DNA of 64,000 bases. It comes from Armillaria gallica (Eukaryota > Basidiomycota > Agaricomycetes > Agaricales > Physalacriaceae). Positions 56,200 through 64,000 of this stretch are shown in pieces. The notes under the pieces are model-generated. The model did no database searches. It saw nothing but the letters and a program-made list of their open reading frames with translations, and had not been told where the DNA came from. The DNA lies in NCBI GenBank assembly GCA_037576215.1, contig JBANDB010000002.1, forward strand, positions 310,001 through 374,000, read 5' to 3'. A program made the position numbers and the translations under genes. Position 1 is the stretch's first letter, and each line of letters begins with the position of its first letter.

Positions 56200-57900
56200 G
56201 TAGTAGCCTGGCACTGGATAGACGGAAGGACTCGAGTGGCTCGACGCCACTATCCCACCTTCGTAACGGAGGGTATACTTGCATGGGAAAGCAAACTAAT
56301 ATTCCTTTTTCATAAGCGACGGACAAGGATACAAAGAAGTTCGCCTACCTTGATTCTAAATTCCAGTTCAAATTCATCCGCAATATGAATGGTATCAATG
56401 TCACAGGGAAATACTCTTGACCTCTTCAAAACGAGGGCTCAGTCTAAATACGGTGAGATAGATGGAGGAAAAGATACCTGCACCCTTCTTTCCTAGTTCG
56501 TCAAAAACAAAACGAAGAGAAGGGTTTTCGAGGCCACCATAGCTACACAACTTGTCCTCTTGCCTTCAAGCTTGACCGGAGACCAATCACATCGGCAGAA
56601 GATATGGAGGTTCACTATCTGGGAGTGAGTATATCAATTAACTGTCAAAGGATAAGTGAAACTCAATGGGAGTAGGCGAACTATACCACCCGGACTCATA
56701 TTCATGAACCACTCGATATGCCTTTTCACAATATTTTTGACGATCCACGGTTCATTCCGAATCCGAAGTATTCGAGGCTTGGATGACTTCTCTCCTGACA
56801 AGGAAGAAGGTCGACATCAACACCGATCATCCTAGGCTGCCAACAAACTCTCACACCAGAGTCCACATAAAGGTTGCGCTGGGCATATGCGCCAACAGTT
56901 AGGGAAGCAGTACCAGAACGCCTCTCACTACAGAAACCCATGCTCTAGGTCTGAATGTCCTCTTTCCTGGAGCGCAAAAGGGTCGACATCACCGAGCTAC
57001 AGCAAGCTCCATGCAAGCGCCCAGTCTATGTCTCCGCTACCGAGTATCATTAACAAAGGCCGATAAGACCCGTCACCGCAATGCTGGTTGCGATGGACAG
57101 CCGAAACCATATTCGTTGATACATTATCAGGCTGCCCATCGGGGTCAACGACAGCGACAGCGGGCCATATGTGCCTTCAGCACTGAGGACTGAGTACTGA
57201 TCTCCCAATGTCGCTCCACACTCCTATACCTGAGGTCATCGCGAGGATGCCCAACTGGCTCAGAAGAGGGTCGACATTCATGTTGATGTCCCGTATGCAT
57301 GCTTTATAGTCGATCAAGAAAAGAGCGGTAGGGTCGTGACACGTGCGTGTGAGGTCTTGAGGGCGTATCAACAGTTCTATTTTATATTTTCAGAATGAGA
57401 ATGTTATCCCAAAACTCACCTTGAAGACGCCACAAGCCCAATAAGATCCAAAACCATGTTTTGCAGAATAAGCTTGTTCCATTCTCTGGCTTTCTCGAGG
57501 TCTGCCGTGCTTCATCTGCGAGTATAGGATGCCAGTTGTTGTAGGACTTACGAGTGACGGAGGACGCTGTTGCCAGCGATGAGCATTGCGACGATGGTGG
57601 AAGGAAAGAAACAGGAGCATACCGTCACGTCACAGCCCCTGTTGAGTCTCCGATCGCGGTGTCAAAAAGTTCGAGACTCAAGTGCTCGGCATCCATTATG
57701 ACTCCGAGTCGATCCTTCTTACTGCTCTCTCACTTCTCTGACATTGCCCAGACTTTCCAGTTAGCAAATGCTTGATCTTGAAGGCAATAAGGTATGTCTT
57801 CCGGGTTTTCCTTGATACTTCAATTTGTACTGAGTGAGGGCGCTACAGGCTCTCTTCTTGATCGGCCATATCCTGTTCTCTGGCGCAAGTGAAGCACCTT
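56200..57900 (+). repeat. Dispersed degenerate segment, copy R4
   Basis: Matches R1 (CCTACCTTGATTC at 56345; GTCAAAAACAAAACGAAGAG near 56500), R5 (56760-57170) and R2 (57385-57900). On the minus strand near 57480-57500 a frame reads TADLEKAREWNKLILQN then MVLDLIGLVAS, protein-like but preceded by TGA. Confidence 0.75.
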
Positions 57901-58714
57901 TCCGGATTCAAGATTGCTTTGGTCATCGATGTCATCCATACCCCAGGACTGTGTTTGTATAATGAGAAATGATATGATTATCTGGAGCGTACTGCCTGCC
58001 ACGCTCATGCAGGTCATAAGCTCGCCATCAACTTCGCAGTCGTAAGATTATCTAACAAGGGATGTCACTGTTACCTTTTTTCCTTCCACGAATCCTGATT
58101 GCAACGCGCTATGTCTAGAGCCTTAGTGCACCCTTCTCACTAACACTGGAGGGCTAGGAAAATTATCATGACAATGACTTGCAGATTGTTTCCTTGATGC
58201 TAGGCACCTGCCTAGGTTGCTCCGCCTCTCTTGAATCTAGGTTCTACGAAGATCATTCTATGATGGAAGAAGACGAGCTTGGAGTATCAAACCATGCAGT
58301 GTCCTACAGCCCTACAGCTGACTGTGTTCTGACAAGTGACAGACATGATAAGGTTTCGGACTCTTTTGAATATCTTTCAATGCTGCCAGTATATCCGCCA
58401 ATTCTATAGCGACAGGACATTCGTTGCTCATGCGAACTTGAAGCAATGCTACGATAATCGTTCGTATTTACTGGCCATGAGCTATGACCACACTTCTTAC
58501 ACACACCTATCGAAATATCTCCGCCACGGGTTCAGTATCAACGAAGCTGTGGCTGGCTGTGTTAGAAGTGCGTTATCACAGTGGTACAGCCATCCGATGA
58601 GCCGCATGCTCTATTTTCTCTGAGAACTTCAGAATATATTTAACTAGCTAGGCGCGTCTTCAATTACTTGATCTCTTCGGTGTTTTCTCTCTTTCCTCTC
58701 CTCCTCATCTCCTC
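57901..58714. other. Spacer with possible gene fragment
   Basis: A + frame near 58480-58600 (YDHTSYTHLSKYLRHGFSIN, then EAVAGCVRSALSQWY) looks protein-like but cannot be tied to a gene or family. Confidence 0.35.
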
Positions 58715-60420
58715 ATGGCAGAACAGCGAGCACAAGCTATATACATCCCTCTCATGCTTGGTCTTGGTCACGGGTTTCCTTTACGGTTCCCTGATATGGA
58801 TTCCAACCTTCCTGCAGCTTACCGAGTCGCAGGAACCCGAGTCGGTGACCTTGATTATATCACTGATGACGGAGGGTTCACCTACCTTTTCATTGTCTGC
58901 GCATCAGCGGATGATGCTATCAACAAGGGCTGTGTTCCTCCTGACTTTCAACCTTTAGTGCTTCCTTATCCATCTGTTTGAACATGGCAAGAAACGCATC
59001 CAAGGCCGTCAGCGTTGACTACGTCTCATGCACAACAGACCACCATCGAACTAGAAGCATCTGCGCAAGGGTCGTAAGTATTCTCCGTGCATATTTTACC
59101 TATACCTGCCAGTTGACTAATTGTACCAACGCCGATAGAATTGCCCCTGGCATCGGTGGAGGTGTTGGTTTCGAATTCTCTTGTTCTTCTACTCGAACTG
59201 CCATTCTAGTTCTTCCAGACGGCGGTGAGCACCACGATTCCAGATACCCAGGTCTCCTTCGCAGATATGCTTCTGAGAATGCTCACCTTGATATCAATAT
59301 TTCAATGGCGAACAGGGCATGGAGATCTGTAATGGCTCTCTATACCTCATCACAGGATGTGACAAATGCTATTCATGGGGAATGGCATGTTTTCATTGGC
59401 TGTCTGATAGTCGCTCTGTATCCTTGCGTTTCTTAATGGCTGGCGTGGGTGAGGTTGGAGGATGGATCTCCCATAGGTGGGAGGTTCAAGCAGGAGTTCG
59501 TCGGCACAATCACCAGCGCGACGCCTCGTTGGATCCTGCTAACCAAACTATTTTTCTCCGTGGATTTTCGATATCAGTCCGAGAAAAACCTACGATCTTG
59601 CAGCGAATGTTTGGAAAGTCGGTTGTAGAACTTTTCAAGAGCAACAGTAGCAACATGAAGGGTCCTCCGATTATATCATCGATCCCATATAGTGGAGAGA
59701 GTACCTCGGGGAGCATTATCCATGACATGTTGACAAGAGGCATCAATATTTACGGGGAGAGGGCTGTGGTAATGTTATATCATCTTTCATTTCCTACTCC
59801 AACTGATGGTTATTATCCTTGGACAGAACAATGACCACATTTATGCTAGCAGTTCTGATGTCTACATTGACTCTTCTGAGACATACACAGAAGGATTCCC
59901 AATGTGCGAACAGGTATAGTACTCTTCTGATCTCAAAGTCATGACTGAAATCCGCAGGTTTTCAACCCTTCGGCCAAGATAAATGAATATATGCTCCAAA
60001 ATGTGAATAAATGGATTGCCTTTATTCTTACCTGACTGATATCAACTTTTTTTCAGTGTCCAACAGCTCATGTTGCTATTATCCATGATGAGCAATGGAT
60101 GAATTTCAGAAATGAAGGAAATTCTAATGCAGAATCAGTATGTCCAGTGCTTCTTGCAACTTGATAAGACAATCTTGAGGACGTGCTTTTTCTCAGGATG
60201 GCACTGCCTTGTCGGCTCCACTTGACAACGAATTCCTAAGTCACCTTATCAAAATGAGTGACATTTCGGTCTCAGCTGGTACGAACTTTCCTCTTAATAT
60301 TACGGCTCTGACATTTAAATAGGCTGTGCAATGCTTGAAATTTTTACAAACACACAGCTTATTGCAGAAGATCCAAAATTCCGAGTCCTATGTATATAGG
60401 TAACTCGGTTATTATGCAAC
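58715..60420 (+). pseudogene. Frameshifted member of unnamed Agaricomycete family
   Basis: Starts MAEQRAQAIYIPLMLGLGHG, then FPLRFPDMDSNLPAAYRVAG and VGDLDYITDDGGFTYLF. A later exon reads AILVLPDGGEHHDSRYPGLL, then (another frame) YFNGEQGMEICNGSLYLITG CDKCYSWGMACF and IFLRGFSISV. Near the end: HPSAKINEYML-like and AHVAIIHDEQWMNFRN. These are the landmarks of a family found in many copies in mushroom genomes, with no known role to my knowledge. Between ENAHLD and YQYFNG the frame changes without an intron (about 59290, one base missing), and the start exon runs into TGA at 58979-58981. Sequencing error cannot be excluded. Confidence 0.6.
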
Positions 60421-60883
60421 TTGAGCTTTACCGTGGAAAAATCTATTCACTGTATCAAACCTTAATGGAATTTGCCGGTCGAGCTACTTGAGCTCATTGT
60501 GGGAAATGTTCTATTCACTGCCGGTTTCTTCCGTCCTCATTGACCTGATTTCACCTTGGCCCCATGACCTTCCCCTATGTTGGTGACTTCTTTCTCTCTA
60601 TTCTTCCTATTACTTCCCTCAGTTATCTCGGCCTGAAATCGCTCACGTTCAGACACTGTTCAGCCTGAATATTGTAGACTGAATTTTTCCTTGATTTGGT
60701 GCAGACATATAATACAAAAGCTAGCTAAGCCTTGGAACCCTAAGTGTACTCTTCCCCGATGACTTCTCTCACATCAGCAGCGAAATCGTCTAAGGAAATA
60801 CATCAGCTGACAAGACCTCTGGAGTCTGATACTATCACACCTGCAGGACTACATGACATGGAGTGAAAATTTCTTATAGATAA

Positions 60884-61150
60884 ATGGTACGTGCGGGATT
60901 TTCTACGAAATTCCCCTTCCTTATTGATAAAATGTCAAGGTTGAAAGCGCCTGACAAGATCACTGGAGCCCCGCCATTATTAGAAGACCAGCTAGTGCGA
61001 GAAAAGATTCACCAGTTTGACCATGAGCGGATTCCTGAGCACGTAGTACTTGCACGCGGGACGCGCACCCATGGGTACTTCAGGGTCTTTGATGACAGTG
61101 CAGAAAACGCACCTTCATGCCACTCTTGATGGTTGCCTCTCAGAAGACCT
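60884..61150 (+). pseudogene. Catalase N-terminal fragment, catalytic His lost
   Basis: The frame reads GAPPLLEDQLVREKIHQFDH, then ERIPEHVVLARGTRTHGYFR and VFDDSAEN: the start of the catalase core, where the usual motif is PLLLED.xxREKIxxFDHERIPERVVHARG. The His of VVHARG, which reacts with peroxide, is Leu here. After AEN the frame shifts and the rest of the enzyme (about 400 residues) is absent; an LTR-like segment begins about 100 bp further on. A possible upstream exon lies at 60760-60866 (MTSLTSAAKSSKEIHQLT). It is a relic. Confidence 0.8.
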
Positions 61151-61253
61151 ATATTGTATGGTTCAGTATGGTTCAAAGATCTCGGTGATATGCCATCTAC
61201 GCGTTCACACCTAGGTTTTGCGATTTTATAATAATACTATTGCATATCTATCT

Positions 61254-62466
61254 TACATTAGTGATACTTAGAGGACTATAGCTGAGGCTTCGAGCTGATA
61301 GTTAGACTAGTATGCGACTAGTAGAGCCAGGACTTAGATGCGATACCACTAGTGGGTTAAATCTACCAGCCGGTCATACTAGTGACTTGAATGCTAACAG
61401 GGCTAAGTGAATACGGCCACTAGTGGACAAGTAACGCGACTAGCGCACCAAACAAGAAGCAGAGGACACAAATCTCGTGAAGTTCGGTCACTAGCGAGCC
61501 GCTCTGGGCATAAACACTTAAGTCAGGTTAACTAGTCACGCGGCAATCTCGAAACAGGACTTAGAAATGAATTAGCAATGGATTAACCTTGCGGTAGATC
61601 CGCCGGGTGCGATACAGATCCATTGCGATCGGTACTAGTATAGCCGGGCTGCGCCTTCGATCACGATCGACAGCTGTTACAGGCACGCTCGCCTGGCTAG
61701 TCATTTATCCTTGGCACTAGTGGAGCGTTGCTGGGCCCAGGACATGGAATACAACTGCTAGCGGAGCTCCTAGGCTCACTAGTCAGCAAGCGATCGTTTC
61801 TAGACCGACTATTGCATGATTATTCACCATTATTCATGACTAGCCAAGAAATCCTTATCAATAATACCCCTCTAGTCAGTTATTTATATCTCGATCGTAC
61901 CTTGTTTGTCAGTATATAAGTAGTAGAATAGGCGCATGCACGGCCAGGGCAAGCCATCCCCGCAATTGTGACCTACTAGTCAGTATCTAGTGCCCCAATT
62001 AAAGGCTTTTGTGCTTAACCTCGACGAAGCGGCTACTAGTCGCTAAGTTACCCATAGCATTGAGTGAATAGAAGTGTCTTAGAGTAATCTTTTGTGTCCT
62101 GCAAAGGCCAAGAGTGTTTCGAAGTTAGTTCAAGCAAGTTCTCAAAGTTTAAAGTATTATTCTTAGGCCAAGAGCGCCACTAGCCTGCCTAGAAAGTGAC
62201 TAGTCAAGTGTTTATTCACTTGTAAGACATTACAGGGCCAAGAGAGCCACTAGTTCGAAGCAGTCCCAGTCAGAGCGAGCGCAGTAGCTCAAGTCGAGTC
62301 ACTATTCATCCAATTGTGTCTTACAAACCCCACTAGTGTGAGTAGTACGCTTGTATAGCTCACTAGTAACAAAATAAAACGTCTTTAAACAACTTTCCTT
62401 GATTATTGAAGTCTGTAGAGTGCTTCTATCGTACTCGAAACGCCCGAATTCAATACATTGGTGATA
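61254..62466. mobile_element. Solo-LTR-like segment dense in ACTAGT
   Basis: Bounded by near-identical 13-mers, TACATTAGTGATA (61254-61266) and TACATTGGTGATA (62454-62466), exactly 1,200 bp apart. Inside are fifteen ACTAGT hexamers and several ACTAGC/CTAGTC variants, a TATA box (TATATAAG, about 61914), three GGCCAAGAG repeats near 62105-62245, and AATAAA at about 62373. This order (dense U3 repeats, TATA, polyA signal) fits an LTR. No gag-pol sequence is seen on either side. Confidence 0.6.
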
Positions 62467-64000
62467 AGTGTAGAGTTAGTGATTGGTTTAGTGTTGTTGG
62501 TGTTCATTGCCAGCCTCTAGTCCATTTGCCACTTGCCGTTACCGAGCACATCATTGGGGGAGCATGGTACGTGCTTTAGTTGCTTGGCCTTAGGAGCGCA
62601 GTCAAACTTCGGTAGGATACCATTGAGATGTACATGGTTTTTATCCAGATGTACACAGAGGCAACAGAGGAGGGAAATTGGGATATTGTTGGGAACGATA
62701 TTCCAGTCTTCATCGTCTAAGATGCCATGAAGTTTCCTGTCATACATGAGGTGAAGCCTGGGCTTCATAATGAGGTACTTCATATTGAAGTTACTTGTAG
62801 CTGTACAAGCCGTCGGAGTCAATCGGCTCCAAAACCAGACTCGTACTTTTCCTTTCTTCACCGTTTACTACTATGTCAACATACTAGGTATAAACGAGTT
62901 GTTCTTTTCATTGCCTCCCATGCTCGAACTTCAATGTAAACGGTCTACCTTGGTTGGTGGGAATACCAATTTGCTCAAGCAGCTTTACAGCACAAACCGA
63001 TGTCCGCCAAGACACCAAACTGGGTTGTCAAAGTCAGGCGTTAAACTTTCTGTTGCCCTGCCACGACGCTAAACTTGTCCGACTCACGCCCAAATTTACC
63101 GATTCCGTCTCTGAGCAGTTATTCCCGATCCCTCACTGCCATCATCATCGAACCCCGAGCGTATCTCCTGAATGAATGTTCCATTGTGCACCCAAATCTC
63201 CATTGAAGCGTGCGTTGATCTACATCACCTGAACCCTTTGCCCGTCAACCCTGTTCATTCAATTTCCCCATTCCAAACACTGCCCAACACCACACCTTGC
63301 CCGTTTCATCGCTGACAACCATCTTGCTTCCAGTATTCATCTTCCCTATCCCAGATAATTCTATTGTACAATGTGCATTAGTCCACGAAGGCTAGCACAA
63401 TCAAACTTTTGGCTGTATCGTATGTGAACCCACTTATTTAGGTCCCCTGCTCTTTTACCTGGAGGTACTATCAAAGGAAACAGCTGTTTGAGTCTGAGAG
63501 AGGTTGCGACTGAGACAGACACTTCGTCAAGTTTCATCACATCCCGAAGTTTGGTGTGCAGTCTGGCATTGGATGGGGTGCTCAAGATTTAGCAAAATCT
63601 TGGTACGAGTCTTTGGAGAACACTTTTATGAGTATTTCGTTTACATCTTTATAGAGTTCCATCATAAAGACCGAAATGAGGCCAGTGAAAGACAGGCTCT
63701 GAACAATGCTAAGAATTCAAAGTTGTAACTGGTGTATGTGCCGAAGTGGCTAGATGGTGCATTGCTGCTCGTTACAATGTATAAAACATAGGACTCGGAC
63801 CTGCCGCACGGATGTGGTGGCCCTCACCTGACTAGTTGGTGACTACGGTTAATGACTGGAGAGTTCATGTTGCGCGGATGGAGCCTGGGTCCTCTCTCAT
63901 ATTTTTGGTACCTAAGAATTGGAAGGTATCACGAGAGTGGGAGACAGTTTGTCTTGAAAAGCTTGAGTCCTTATCCTTTTTGCCAATAACCACATCAAGG
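62467..64000. other. Right flank with decayed minus-strand frames
   Basis: Minus-strand frames at 62517-62861 (KYLIMKPRLHLMYDRKLHGI, ILPKFDCAPKAKQ) and 63361-63585 (ARLHTKLRDVMKLDEVSVSV) look protein-like and could be parts of one decayed gene of about 1.1 kb, but stops separate them and no family is recognised. Confidence 0.35.

Noticed and set aside
63728..63850. Possible Ser/Leu-type tRNA (GCCGAAGTGGCTAGATGG)
   Set aside because: Only an A-box-like stretch is present; no B box or acceptor pairing at the right distance.

Overview
The window looks like nuclear DNA of a mushroom-forming basidiomycete (Agaricomycetes). Genes are split by about 50-nt GT-AG introns, genes lie on both strands without operons, and several proteins belong to types common in mushrooms: leucine-rich F-box proteins, DUF7330-like membrane proteins, short secreted cysteine-rich proteins, and a large unnamed Agaricomycete family. 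There are no rRNA genes, no CRISPR array and no convincing functional tRNA. All exon models were read by eye and have not been checked with transcripts.

Layout. 1-4.2 kb holds no gene I can support. 4.25-21.8 kb is a compact core block: a DUF7330-like type II membrane protein (-), an F-box protein (+), the giant translational regulator Gcn1 (-, 9 kb), a PrpF-family isomerase (+), a lactonase-type beta-propeller (+) and a short unknown protein (-). 22.4-34.7 kb is an accessory array of four epoxide hydrolase copies (two that look intact, two broken) and two copies of a secreted-protein gene. It is best explained by one tandem segmental duplication whose left breakpoint fell inside the first hydrolase gene. 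One duplicate carries a 368-bp TIR element, and the other keeps the empty TA site. 34.7-64 kb is a repeat-rich mosaic. It has at least five copies of a degenerate dispersed segment (all in one orientation), a small secreted cysteine-rich protein, a secreted Pro-Val-Ala repeat protein, two F-box proteins, a small Ser/Thr-rich membrane protein, tRNA-like relics, a decayed seven-helix membrane protein gene, a frameshifted copy of the Agaricomycete family, a catalase fragment lacking its catalytic histidine, and a solo-LTR-like segment packed with ACTAGT.

How the genes may work together. Gcn1 is housekeeping (amino-acid starvation signalling through Gcn2). The PrpF isomerase and the neighbouring beta-propeller lactonase, both on +, could act in breakdown of aromatic acids, because fungal carboxy-muconate cyclases and tautomerases come from these two families; this is inference. 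The epoxide hydrolases carry the full set of active-site motifs in copies A and B and probably detoxify epoxides or metabolise lipid or aromatic epoxides. The secreted proteins are surface or extracellular factors of unknown role.
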